This document shows, in pieces, positions 42,471 through 50,919 of a stretch of 64,000 nucleotides of DNA. The position numbers and the translations under genes were made by a program. Below the pieces are notes generated by a model, which was not told the DNA's origin, did not search any database, and saw only the letters and a program-made list of their open reading frames with translations. Within the stretch, counting starts at the first letter, position 1, and each line of letters starts with the position of its first letter. This DNA is from UBA3305 sp002373555 (GTDB lineage: Bacteria; Bacillota; Clostridia; Lachnospirales; Lachnospiraceae): positions 1 to 64,000 of the forward strand of contig CAMOER010000009.1 of assembly GCA_946612455.1 (NCBI GenBank), in the 5' to 3' direction.

Positions 42471-43328
42471 TCATCCTGCAAATCTTGTCATCACGATATC
42501 ATCGACCAGGGTGCGTTCATATTCATCAAACACTTTATTCGTAATGCTGATCGTGACAGCGTCTTTCGGAGACATGCCGCCTGTCATGAGCCGGAGCGCG
42601 GTGATCATTCCGCGCAGATCGACGGAGTTTGTAGAGATCTCACCGTTGACCGCTTTCTCATTCAGATCCAGAAAAAGGGCCGCGCAGTGGTTGATATGCG
42701 CAGAGGCTGCATCAGGTGACTCGATCCGGAGCAGTTCCTGCAGCTTTTCTTCGGACAGTACCGGCATGCGGATGACCGTAAAGCGGGAGACCAGCGCTTC
42801 ATTCAGTTCCCGGGTGCCTTCGTAGCCGTAGTTCATCGTCGCAATGAACCGTGTCGCGGGATGCAGCGGGATCAGATCGTACCCCGGGATGTCGATGATC
42901 CGCCTGTAGTCGAGCACGGCGTGCAGCACGGCGACGGCATCGCTTTTGGCCATATTGATCTCATCCAGAACGCAGAAACCGCCGTAAGCAGCGGTATTCG
43001 TGACCGGTCCGCGCCGGAGCTTCACTTCGCCGTCCGTGAAGGTATCGGTCCCGATCAGCGTGCTGCTGTCTGTATTCACATGGAAGGAGACGGTATAGAC
43101 GGGACGCCGGAAAAGCCAGGACAGGTTGTCGGCCAGGATGTTCTTTCCGGTTGCCTTCCCTCCGCAGAGCAGGAGATTCTCCCCTGCGAGCAGCGCCCGG
43201 ACTGCGAGATCCAGCGTCTCTTCGCCGATAAAGCTGACGGCAGGCCGTACAATACGGTCCTGTACGGCCGGATCGGCCGGATAGTTCTCTGTAAAAGCCT
43301 TTATACGGGACAGCAGTTCTTTGTTCAT
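42471..43328 (-). CDS. MoxR-family AAA+ ATPase
   Basis: This 285-residue ATPase shows Walker A GGKATGKN (residues 56-63), Walker B FCVLDEINMAKSDAV (about 115-129), a sensor ATMNYGYEGTRELNEALVSRF and the MoxR/NorQ/CbbQ style of AAA_5 domain. It is the motor partner of the downstream VWA protein. Together they likely remodel or insert metal into a client complex. Confidence 0.85.
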   Translation of the reverse strand: MNKELLSRIKAFTENYPADPAVQDRIVRPAVSFIGEETLDLAVRALLAGENLLLCGGKATGKNILADNLSWLFRRPVYTVSFHVNTDSSTLIGTDTFTDGEVKLRRGPVTNTAAYGGFCVLDEINMAKSDAVAVLHAVLDYRRIIDIPGYDLIPLHPATRFIATMNYGYEGTRELNEALVSRFTVIRMPVLSEEKLQELLRIESPDAASAHINHCAALFLDLNEKAVNGEISTNSVDLRGMITALRLMTGGMSPKDAVTISITNKVFDEYERTLVDDIVMTRFAG

Positions 43329-43424
43329 GGCAGAAATCCTTTCCGCGGCAGATGATTTTGTCTGATTATAACATAAAGACCGTCACAGAAGTGTCATTAT
43401 GTGATACCTCTTTATCGTCAGATG

Positions 43425-43433
43425 TGGTATACT
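43425..43433 (+). promoter_or_regulatory. extended -10 promoter of lipoprotein/two-component genes
   Basis: TGG-TATACT: an extended -10 element with TATACT at 43428-43433 and TG at 43425-43426. There is no good -35 box, consistent with an extended -10 promoter. Confidence 0.5.
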
Positions 43434-43482
43434 GTCTAACAGGTTGATGATGACGGGCCGGCAGAGAAGGCCGGGAGAACGG

Positions 43483-44025
43483 ATGGAGAAAACGATGAAT
43501 CACAGATTTTTAAAAATATGTTTGATGCTGCTTGCTGTATTCTGCCTGACAGGCTGTGCCGGAAGATCCTCCGAGAAGGTCAGTACCAACACGGTGGAGG
43601 GTTTCCTGTTCAGCTTCGACCAGCGTGAGAAGACGCGCCTTCTGTCGGAGGCGATCGCGAGGAAGGAATATCCTGTAAAGGTGAGCTGGTGCTACGATCC
43701 GGCGAGCAATCTGAAAGAACTGGGAGCTTCTGAGGACGAAACCGGTGCAGCGGAAGAAGAGACACCGGAAGCGGAAGAAAATACGGTTGTCAATGAGACA
43801 GAAGATCCGGAGAAGATCCGGGATATCTGTCTGGCGCTCAGCAATGCCATTATTATCGACAATGCGAAGGATACCAGTCCCGAAACGCCGTATTTCGTGG
43901 AGCTGACGCTGGCCGACGGGACATCCTGCCGGTTTGATTTCGTATCGCGTTCCGTGATCCGCTTAAGTGAGCAGAACTATGCCGTGGAGACGGACGGCAG
44001 CCTGTGGAGACTGCTGGAGGAGTAA
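43483..44025 (+). CDS. small lipoprotein with acidic linker
   Basis: This 180-residue protein has a signal peptide and lipobox LTGC, so it is membrane-anchored outside. Start is ATG 43483 or ATG 43495; both have GGAG-like sites at suitable distance. The middle is a Glu-rich stretch (EDETGAAEEETPEAEENT). The end has alternating beta strands (YFVELTLADGTSCRFDFVS). I do not recognise a family. It precedes the LytTR regulator by 20 bp and could be its sensor input or output. Confidence 0.62.
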   Translation: MEKTMNHRFLKICLMLLAVFCLTGCAGRSSEKVSTNTVEGFLFSFDQREKTRLLSEAIARKEYPVKVSWCYDPASNLKELGASEDETGAAEEETPEAEENTVVNETEDPEKIRDICLALSNAIIIDNAKDTSPETPYFVELTLADGTSCRFDFVSRSVIRLSEQNYAVETDGSLWRLLEE

Positions 44026-44045
44026 GATCTGTCCGGGGAGAAGAA

Positions 44046-44741
44046 ATGTACAGAATTGCCGTAGTGGAGGATGAACAGGTCTTTGCAGACACCCTGAAGG
44101 GATTCCTGGTTTCTTTTGAAGAGGAATCGGGTGTCTGTTTTGATACTGCCATTTTCCGGGACGGAGAGGATATCGTTGAAGCGTATCATGCGCAGTTTGA
44201 CATCATCCTGATGGATATCCAGATGCGCTTCATGAATGGCATTGACGCAGCGAAGGAAATCCGGGAACGGGATCCTGCGGTCCTGATCATGTTTATTACG
44301 AATGCGGCGGAATTTGCCATCAAAGGATACGAGGTGAGAGCCTTTGATTATCTGCTGAAACCGCTGTCCTATACGGTCTTTTCCGCAAAGCTCCGGCTTG
44401 CGCTGGACAGTCTGCCGCAGAAGAAGGAGGATACGCTGCTTCTGAATGTTGCCGACGGCGTCCGGAGGATCAGCATCCGCCGGATCCTGTATGTGGAGAG
44501 CCAGGGGCATACGATGTATATCGTGACGAAGGACGGAACGGAGACCGTGCATGTCAAGATGAGCGATCTGGAAAAGGAGCTCGCACCGTATCATTTCTTC
44601 CGCTGCAACAAAGGCTATCTGGTCAATATGGACGCTGTGGAAAGCGTTGACAGTTCGGACTGCATCGTTGCCGGACACAGAGTCCCCATCAGCCGCAGAA
44701 AACGGGCGGAATTTATGGATTATCTGACGGCCATTATCTGA
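44046..44741 (+). CDS. LytTR-family response regulator
   Basis: This 231-residue regulator has an N-terminal receiver domain with the phospho-acceptor D57 (FDIILMDIQM), acid pair EDE (residues 8-10) and K-containing LKPLSY loop near 107, then a LytTR DNA-binding domain (residues about 135-230; ISIRRILYVESQGHTMYIVT, FFRCNKGYLVNMDAVES). LytTR regulators usually bind paired 9-bp repeats. The histidine kinase follows after 15 bp. Genes controlled may include the downstream GH3 and esterase. Confidence 0.88.
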   Translation: MYRIAVVEDEQVFADTLKGFLVSFEEESGVCFDTAIFRDGEDIVEAYHAQFDIILMDIQMRFMNGIDAAKEIRERDPAVLIMFITNAAEFAIKGYEVRAFDYLLKPLSYTVFSAKLRLALDSLPQKKEDTLLLNVADGVRRISIRRILYVESQGHTMYIVTKDGTETVHVKMSDLEKELAPYHFFRCNKGYLVNMDAVESVDSSDCIVAGHRVPISRRKRAEFMDYLTAII

Positions 44742-44756
44742 TCAGAGGAGGCGGAA

Positions 44757-46079
44757 GTGAACACTCTGTATTATGTCAGCCCGCCGGGCTTTCTGGTGAC
44801 ATTTGCCTATTCACTGGCAGTGATCATGTACTGCTGGGTCAATCCGCGGAAATATTCCGTAAAAAAGACGGTCCTGATCCAGGGAGCGGGGATGGTCCTG
44901 ATTAATGTTCTGGCGTTTCTGCTGGAATCTCCGGATATCCGATTTTATTTTCTTCGGATGATCTTTTTTTATTGCCTTCTCATGGGCCTGATGGCACTCT
45001 GTATGAGAGGCCCGTTTGCCCGGGTGCTGTATTTCTTCCCGTTCGTCATGGTACTCGGCGAATTCGTCATGGCAGTTGACTGGCATCTGTATTATTACGG
45101 TGTGACAGTCAACAAAATACCGGATATCCTGCCGATCCGCCTGCCGTTCCTGTTCGGCTATTACTGCGGCTTTACATTTCTGGCGTATCTGGCCAACCGC
45201 CGGTTCCGCGAATACAACAGTGCCATGGAATTCGGGCTGCGGGATATCCTGCAGCCGTGGATCCTGGCGGTCTTCAGTCTGATTATCAGCAATGTCAGCA
45301 ATTTCCTGCCCGTATCCCCTATCAGCAGTCAGGTGCCGGGACAGATCTTTCTGATCCGTCTGCTGGTGGACGCTACCGGTCTGACGATGCTGTATCTTTT
45401 CCATACCATGCGGTTTGATATCTATAAGTCATCGCAGATGGAGATGCTGAACCGTTCGCTGGAGATGCAGTATGCGAATTACAATGTCCTGAAGCAGTCG
45501 GTGGAGCTGGTGGCCGGCAATTACCATGATCTGAAGCATCAGATACAGTTCCTGGAGTCCGAACGGCCGGGGGAAGAAAAGCAGCGGTTCCTTGATAAGC
45601 TGAAAAATGAGATGAGCGATTTCGAAGCCCAGGCGAATACCGGCAGCGAGATGCTGGATACGATCGTCATGTCGAAACGGATGCTCGTGAAAAAGGACGG
45701 AATCGAGCTGACCTGTATTGCGGACGGTGCGCAGCTGTCCTTCCTGGATCCCATGGATCTTTCCGCACTGTTCGGAAATCTCCTGGATAATGCGGTCGAG
45801 GCGGTCCGGAAGATCGATGATCCGGAGAAACGGCTGATCAAACTGACGGTGGAAAGACAGAAAGGCTTTGTGCTGATCCTCTGTGAGAACTGCTTTACGG
45901 GAACGCTGGAGATGCAGAGCGGTATTCCGAAGACCACCAAGACGGATGCCTTCTTCCACGGTTACGGAACAAAAAGCATCTCCTCGATTGCCAGAAAGTA
46001 CAGCGGATCCGCCGTTTTTTCCGCGCAGGACGGCTGGTTCCGGGCAAAGATCCTGCTGCCGGCTGATAAAACAGAATAA
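44757..46079 (+). CDS. GHKL sensor histidine kinase, AgrC/VirS-like
   Basis: This 440-residue membrane kinase starts at a GTG with GGAGGCGG upstream. It has about six helices in residues 1-220, then a cytoplasmic kinase: the phospho-acceptor H257 in NYHDLKHQI, N-box GNLLDNAVEAV near 341 and a G-box HGYGTKSISSIARKYSG near 400. The GHKL form without a full HisKA domain is typical of partners of LytTR regulators, often peptide sensors. No AgrB or AgrD gene is seen here. Its input signal is unknown. Confidence 0.88.
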   Translation: MNTLYYVSPPGFLVTFAYSLAVIMYCWVNPRKYSVKKTVLIQGAGMVLINVLAFLLESPDIRFYFLRMIFFYCLLMGLMALCMRGPFARVLYFFPFVMVLGEFVMAVDWHLYYYGVTVNKIPDILPIRLPFLFGYYCGFTFLAYLANRRFREYNSAMEFGLRDILQPWILAVFSLIISNVSNFLPVSPISSQVPGQIFLIRLLVDATGLTMLYLFHTMRFDIYKSSQMEMLNRSLEMQYANYNVLKQSVELVAGNYHDLKHQIQFLESERPGEEKQRFLDKLKNEMSDFEAQANTGSEMLDTIVMSKRMLVKKDGIELTCIADGAQLSFLDPMDLSALFGNLLDNAVEAVRKIDDPEKRLIKLTVERQKGFVLILCENCFTGTLEMQSGIPKTTKTDAFFHGYGTKSISSIARKYSGSAVFSAQDGWFRAKILLPADKTE

Positions 46080-46092
46080 AAACAGAAGGGGA

Positions 46093-46140
46093 GCTGCCGT
46101 TTGGGAATGATCGGAACCGTTCGTGCAGGCTCCCGTTTTT
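46093..46140 (+). terminator. terminator of two-component operon
   Basis: GGGGAGCTGC (from about 46089) pairs imperfectly with GCAGGCTCCC (to about 46134) with a one-base bulge, followed by GTTTTTAT. Confidence 0.65.
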
Positions 46141-46237
46141 ATGCAAAAAAGAATGTTAGAATGCCATTATCCAAATCCATCTGCCGCCGGGCGCAGCGTG
46201 TTTGCCCGGCGGAAAAAATGATAAAAGGAGAGTGGTT

Positions 46238-49200
46238 ATGGTGAAAACAAAGCTGTGGCGGGGACTCGCTACGTTCATGGCATCCATTCTGGCCATGTCG
46301 ATCGGCGTCCAGACCCTGTCGGAAAACTGGGCAGCAAAGCTGAACAGCATGCTGAACACGAACAACTATGTGACCGTGAGAGATGAAAATGAACCGGCCG
46401 AAATGGGCGATCATTTCCGTTCGGAATTCACATCCCTGACGGACATGCAGGCGGAGCAGGAAGCGGTCTCCAGACAGATCGGTGCCGAGGGCACGGTCCT
46501 TCTGAAGAATGACAATGCAGCGCTTCCGTTAAATGCTTCTTCCGAGAAGGTGACGCTGTGGGGCCTGCATACGAACATGCCGATCCTCGGGGGAATGATG
46601 GGATCGACGGCAATGGCCAATTATGAAGTCGGACAGCCGCAGTACGGCATCAAGGAAGCGATGGCAGCGGCGGGATTCGATGTCAATCAGCAGTTCATCG
46701 ATCTGTATGCCTCCGAGGCAATGGATCCTTACCGCATGATGGCTTCCTTCTTTGGAAATCCTGTTCCCGGACATTCTTTCTCAACATGGTTCACAACGGC
46801 CTTTGAGAATCCCAAGGCTTATAATCTCGGCGAAGCGCCTGCAGCTTCGTATCCGGCGGATGTTCTGAGCTCTGCTGACGGTACGGCAGCCGTGGTCCTT
46901 CTCTCCAGAGATAATTCCGAGGCAGCGGATTATCATCCCGACATGGTCAGCGAGCTGGATTCCGACAGCTTCGACAGACCGCTGGCGCTTTCACAGAACG
47001 AAAAAGATCTGATCGAGCTGGCCAAGCAGCACAGCACGAAGGTGATCGTGCTGATCAACTCCTCCAGTGCCATTGAGCTTGAAGGCCTGAAGCAGGATCC
47101 CGCCGTGGACGCGATCCTCTGGACCGGACAGCCCGGAAACTACGGTTTCCTCGGCGTAGCGGATGTTCTGGCCGGAACGGTCTCTCCTTCCGGAAAACTG
47201 AATGATACCTATGCGATCAGCAGTACATCCTCCCCCGCGATGGTGAACTTCGGCGTTTATCTGTTTACGCCCAATTCCAGCACAGACAAGAGCATTTCCG
47301 AGAACGATCAGGGAGATGCCTATCTGGTGGAGACCGAAGGCATCTATCAGGGTTACCGTTATTATGAGACCCGTTACGAGGATGCCATGCTTTCCCAGGG
47401 CAACGCTGTTTCGACGGAAGGCACGATCGACGGCGCGGCCTGGGATTACAGCAAGGAAATGTCCTATCCTTTCGGCTACGGTCTTTCCTATACGACATTT
47501 GAGCAGAAACTGCAGTCTGTCGAAGTCACTGTCGGCGGCGAAGGCAAAGCGGTTGTCAATGTGACCAATACCGGCGCTGCAGCAGGTAAGGATGTCGTCG
47601 AGCTTTATGTACAGGCGCCTTACACCCAGGGCGGTCTTGAAAAATCCGCGGTGCAGCTGATCTCCTTCGGCAAGACCGGCGAACTTGCCCCCGGCGCTTC
47701 CGAGACAGTCGAGATCACATTCGATCCCCGTGACATGACAAGCTATGATGAAAATGTCACCAAGGCGGACGGCACCCAGGGCGCGTGGGTCCTGGAGAGC
47801 GGCGATTACTACTTTGCGATCGGAAACGGCGCACATAATGCGATCAACAATATCCTTGCGAACAAGCTCGGTGCAGCCGATCAGCTTGTCAGCGTGAACG
47901 CCGATGAGGTCATTGATCCTGCGAACGCACAGGTCTGGAATATGGCGGAAACCGATGTCGAGACCTATTCCGTGAATGTACAGAATGCGCTGCAGAACAT
48001 GGATATCAACAAGATCATCCCGGATGCTGCGGTGTACTTTACCAGAGCGGACTGGAGCAAGGGCTGGACTCCTGTCACAGAGCTTGTGCCGACCGATGAT
48101 ATGAAGGTCGATCTCACGAACAACAGAGGTCAGCTTACAGAGAACGGGGAAGGCCTTACCTGGGGCGCAGACAACGGTCTCTCCATCATCGATTTCATGG
48201 AAGTGGATGAGAACGGTACATATGTCGGCGTTCTGGATCTGGACGATCCCAAGTGGGATCAGCTGATCGAGCAGATCAGCATCGAAGATGCAATTAACTT
48301 TGTCGAGAATACCGGAAACGGCATCAGCCAGATCGGTTCCATCGGACTGCCGGCGAACGCGATCCAGGACGGTCCTACGGGATTTGCCAATGATCAGGTC
48401 GCGGCCTATCTCATCAAGTGGAACGAGTCCAACAGCAGTGAAGCTACCTATGTCGGACCGGAAGATGAAGGCGCACAGTATACCATGAATGTCTTCCCGA
48501 CCGAACCGATCGTCGCCTGCGCTTTCAACCGCGAGCTGACGAAGCGGGAAGGCGAGATGTACGGCGAAGAAAGTCTGTGGAGCAATGTTCCTGGAACCCT
48601 GGCACCGGCCGGAAACCTGCACAGAGTTCCTTACTGCGGACGTCTGCATGAGTACTATTCGGAAGATCCGATGCTGACAAGCATCATGATGAACGCTTTC
48701 TGCGAAGGCGGCACCACGAAGGGCCTGATGACAGAGCCGAAGCACCTGGCTTTCAACAACCAGGAAACGAACCGTTCCGGCGCAGCTACCTTCATGACCG
48801 AGCAGGCAGCCCGTGAGAATGAGCTGAGAGCATTCCAGGGCGCACTGTCCTCCAACAATGCCATGGGTGTCATGACATCCTACAACCGTGTCGGCGCTGT
48901 TTACTCCAGTGCACATTCGGGACTTCTGGAACAGATCCTCCGCAACGAGTGGGGATACAAGGGCTGGGTCGTCACCGATATGGCGGCTGCGCCGGATTAC
49001 ATGAACTGGCTGGATTCCATCCTGAACGGTACGGGCGGTATGCTGACCACATCAGCGACCACTTCCCAGAGCCGCAAGGGCAGCATGACTTCCAGACTTG
49101 CAGAGATCGAAAAGGATACCAATTTCCAGCAGCATATGCATGACGGCCTGAAGCACTATATGTACAGCATCGCCAGAAGTAATGCGCTGAACGGATATAC

Positions 49201-49339
49201 GGCAACGACAGAGACCAAGTATGTAGCCACCTGGTGGCAGAATGCGATCAACGGCGTCAAGTACGGCAGCGGAATCCTTGCACTGCTGTTCTGCGTACTG
49301 TGGTTCATGGGACTGAAGAAAGGAGAGAAACGCGCATGA
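46238..49339 (+). CDS. membrane-anchored GH3 protein with permuted domain order
   Basis: This 1033-residue protein is a glycoside hydrolase family 3 member with swapped halves. The start is ATG 46238 after GGAG. A membrane helix at residues 8-30 is followed by the usual GH3 C-domain (about 75-400; GAEGTVLLKNDNAALPLNA, YPFGYGLSYTTFEQ), a fibronectin-III-like domain (about 420-560), and only then the barrel-type N-domain (about 660-960). The barrel holds the nucleophile-type Asp914 in GWVVTDMAA and the KHLAFNNQETNR strand. A last helix near 1005-1025 (ILALLFCVLWFMGL) anchors the end. Both termini are at the membrane. It probably cleaves beta-glucoside or beta-xyloside chains outside the cell. 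Next gene overlaps its stop. Confidence 0.82.
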   Translation: MVKTKLWRGLATFMASILAMSIGVQTLSENWAAKLNSMLNTNNYVTVRDENEPAEMGDHFRSEFTSLTDMQAEQEAVSRQIGAEGTVLLKNDNAALPLNASSEKVTLWGLHTNMPILGGMMGSTAMANYEVGQPQYGIKEAMAAAGFDVNQQFIDLYASEAMDPYRMMASFFGNPVPGHSFSTWFTTAFENPKAYNLGEAPAASYPADVLSSADGTAAVVLLSRDNSEAADYHPDMVSELDSDSFDRPLALSQNEKDLIELAKQHSTKVIVLINSSSAIELEGLKQDPAVDAILWTGQPGNYGFLGVADVLAGTVSPSGKLNDTYAISSTSSPAMVNFGVYLFTPNSSTDKSISENDQGDAYLVETEGIYQGYRYYETRYEDAMLSQGNAVSTEGTIDGAAWDYSKEMSYPFGYGLSYTTFEQKLQSVEVTVGGEGKAVVNVTNTGAAAGKDVVELYVQAPYTQGGLEKSAVQLISFGKTGELAPGASETVEITFDPRDMTSYDENVTKADGTQGAWVLESGDYYFAIGNGAHNAINNILANKLGAADQLVSVNADEVIDPANAQVWNMAETDVETYSVNVQNALQNMDINKIIPDAAVYFTRADWSKGWTPVTELVPTDDMKVDLTNNRGQLTENGEGLTWGADNGLSIIDFMEVDENGTYVGVLDLDDPKWDQLIEQISIEDAINFVENTGNGISQIGSIGLPANAIQDGPTGFANDQVAAYLIKWNESNSSEATYVGPEDEGAQYTMNVFPTEPIVACAFNRELTKREGEMYGEESLWSNVPGTLAPAGNLHRVPYCGRLHEYYSEDPMLTSIMMNAFCEGGTTKGLMTEPKHLAFNNQETNRSGAATFMTEQAARENELRAFQGALSSNNAMGVMTSYNRVGAVYSSAHSGLLEQILRNEWGYKGWVVTDMAAAPDYMNWLDSILNGTGGMLTTSATTSQSRKGSMTSRLAEIEKDTNFQQHMHDGLKHYMYSIARSNALNGYTATTETKYVATWWQNAINGVKYGSGILALLFCVLWFMGLKKGEKRA

Positions 49340-49749
49340 AAAAGTCAGCCGGATTTATCATGACCGTGATCGGCACTGTTCTGGCAGCTGCTGCATTGTT
49401 CTTATATCTGAATGCCAATAATACGAACCAGACGACCATGATCCTTACGATCATCGGACTTGTGTGCGGCGCATTGTATGTCGTGGCTTATGCAAAGCTC
49501 GGGAGCAATCCTTTTGTCAGTCTGCTTGTATCAGCGGCGGCCGTCTTTATGGCAGCGGCTCTTGCCTACAGCTTTGTAACGGAAGCGGAGATCCTCGGAT
49601 ATCTGATCTCCGGCCTGCGTACCTGGGCGGATGTACAGACGTGGGCATACTTCGCTGTCGCAGCGGCACTGTCCTGGCTGGTGCTGCTGATCGCCTCCTT
49701 TACACGGCTTGGCGAGAGACAGGATACTGTACAGACAGAAAGCAAATAA
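49336..49749 (+). CDS. small membrane protein, four helices
   Basis: This 137-residue protein starts in an ATGA overlap with the GH3 stop and has four hydrophobic segments (FIMTVIGTVLAAAALFLYL first). I recognise no family. Translational coupling suggests a helper role for the GH3 protein, such as anchoring or assembly. A perfect terminator follows. Confidence 0.68.
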   Translation: MKKSAGFIMTVIGTVLAAAALFLYLNANNTNQTTMILTIIGLVCGALYVVAYAKLGSNPFVSLLVSAAAVFMAAALAYSFVTEAEILGYLISGLRTWADVQTWAYFAVAAALSWLVLLIASFTRLGERQDTVQTESK

Positions 49750-49759
49750 CTGCATGCAG

Positions 49760-49792
49760 GTGACACAGGGGCCATCCCCTGTGTCACTTTTC
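49760..49792 (+). terminator. terminator after GH3 unit
   Basis: GTGACACAGGGG (49760-49771) pairs perfectly with CCCCTGTGTCAC (49776-49787) over a 4-nt loop, followed by TTTTCT. Confidence 0.88.
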
Positions 49793-49821
49793 TATCATCA
49801 TAATGAAGGAGTTATAAGAGC

Positions 49822-50868
49822 GTGATGCATTTCAGAAAGATCCTGACGGTTTTGCTCGTTCTTCTTCCGGCAGGCGCAGGAGCAGTCCTCCTGTTTTTGA
49901 TGAATGCCGATCTGTATATCAGATTCTCCCAGAAAACAGGCATGGTAAAGGGAGAAGTGAACAGCTGGCAGGATAAATCCCGAGGAATCGGCGCGGGAAA
50001 GGATCCCGGGGACGGACTTGACCTGGCAGGCGGGATCGCCTATGCAGACACATATCCGAACAGTTTCCTGGATATTTACCGGACTGAAGATTCTGAAGGG
50101 CCGAAGCCCGTGTATTTCTTCATCCACGGAGGCGGATATGCCTGGGGAGATAAAGCGGAAGGAGATCCGCTGGGGGCATCTGACGGATCCTCCGGCGGCA
50201 TGACGGATGTTTTCCGGCGGCTCGCGAAGGAAGGATACGCCGTAGTCAGCATCAATTACGCGCTTGTACCGGAATACCGCTATCCGACGCCGCTGGTCCA
50301 GATCAATGAAGCCGTCGGTTTCCTTAAGGCGCACGAGGACGAATATGGTCTGGATATGTCGCGCGTCGTTCTTTCCGGCGGTAGTGCGGGCGGCCAGCTG
50401 GCAGGTCAGTATGCGCTTCTCGCGACAGATGCGGAATATGCAGAAAGCTGCGGCATTGCTCCGGCGCTGGAAGGAAATGCTGTGAAGGGCGTGGTATTCC
50501 GCTGTGCATTGCTGGAGCCCGAACATTTTGACGATGTGAACACACTGCTGTTTAAGATCATGTTCCGGAATCTGAAGATCGGTTATTACCAGAACGGGGC
50601 AGAGGCTCTTGCGGAAGCGGATATCACAGCACATGTATCGGAGTCCTTCCCACCCGCATTCATTACGGACGGGAATCATGGTACATTTGATAAACAGGCG
50701 GTTCGTCTGCACGAGAAACTGGACACACTGGGCGTATATAATGTGCTGAATATGTATCCGATCCGGGAAGCGCAGCTCGAGCATGGATATGACGTGGTTC
50801 TGTCAAACAAATACGCAGCAGACAACCTGGAAAAGGAGATCGGTTTTCTGGAGACTGTTCTCCGATAA
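49822..50868 (+). CDS. alpha/beta hydrolase, HSL-type esterase
   Basis: This 348-residue enzyme starts at GTG 49822 or ATG 49825. An N-terminal hydrophobic helix (residues 5-25) probably anchors it to the membrane. The alpha/beta hydrolase core has the oxyanion motif HGGGYAWGDK (H102) and the nucleophile elbow GGSAGG (S188), with a presumed acid-base late pair in TDGNHGTFD and LEHGYDV. HSL-type esterases act on short acyl esters or acetylated sugars. It follows the GH3 unit after a terminator, and may remove acetyl groups from the same glycans. That link is inference. Confidence 0.8.
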   Translation: MMHFRKILTVLLVLLPAGAGAVLLFLMNADLYIRFSQKTGMVKGEVNSWQDKSRGIGAGKDPGDGLDLAGGIAYADTYPNSFLDIYRTEDSEGPKPVYFFIHGGGYAWGDKAEGDPLGASDGSSGGMTDVFRRLAKEGYAVVSINYALVPEYRYPTPLVQINEAVGFLKAHEDEYGLDMSRVVLSGGSAGGQLAGQYALLATDAEYAESCGIAPALEGNAVKGVVFRCALLEPEHFDDVNTLLFKIMFRNLKIGYYQNGAEALAEADITAHVSESFPPAFITDGNHGTFDKQAVRLHEKLDTLGVYNVLNMYPIREAQLEHGYDVVLSNKYAADNLEKEIGFLETVLR

Positions 50869-50882
50869 AAAAGGTCTGCTGC

Positions 50883-50915
50883 AAAAAACAGCTTCCGCAC
50901 GGGAAGCTGTTTTTT
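50883..50915. terminator. bidirectional terminator between esterase and P5C dehydrogenase
   Basis: AAAAAACAGCTTCC (50883-50896) pairs perfectly with GGAAGCTGTTTTTT (50902-50915) over 5 nt; each strand ends in six T residues. Confidence 0.9.
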
Positions 50916-50919
50916 GTGT

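Noticed and set aside
40716..43328. MoxR-VWA pair as ternary anti-phage system
   Set aside because: No effector (protease, nuclease or TIR) gene is adjacent, and the neighbours are ordinary.
46991..48916. 641-codon minus-strand frame inside the GH3 gene
   Set aside because: Antisense shadow of a real gene with strong codon bias; no motifs, no ribosome binding site.
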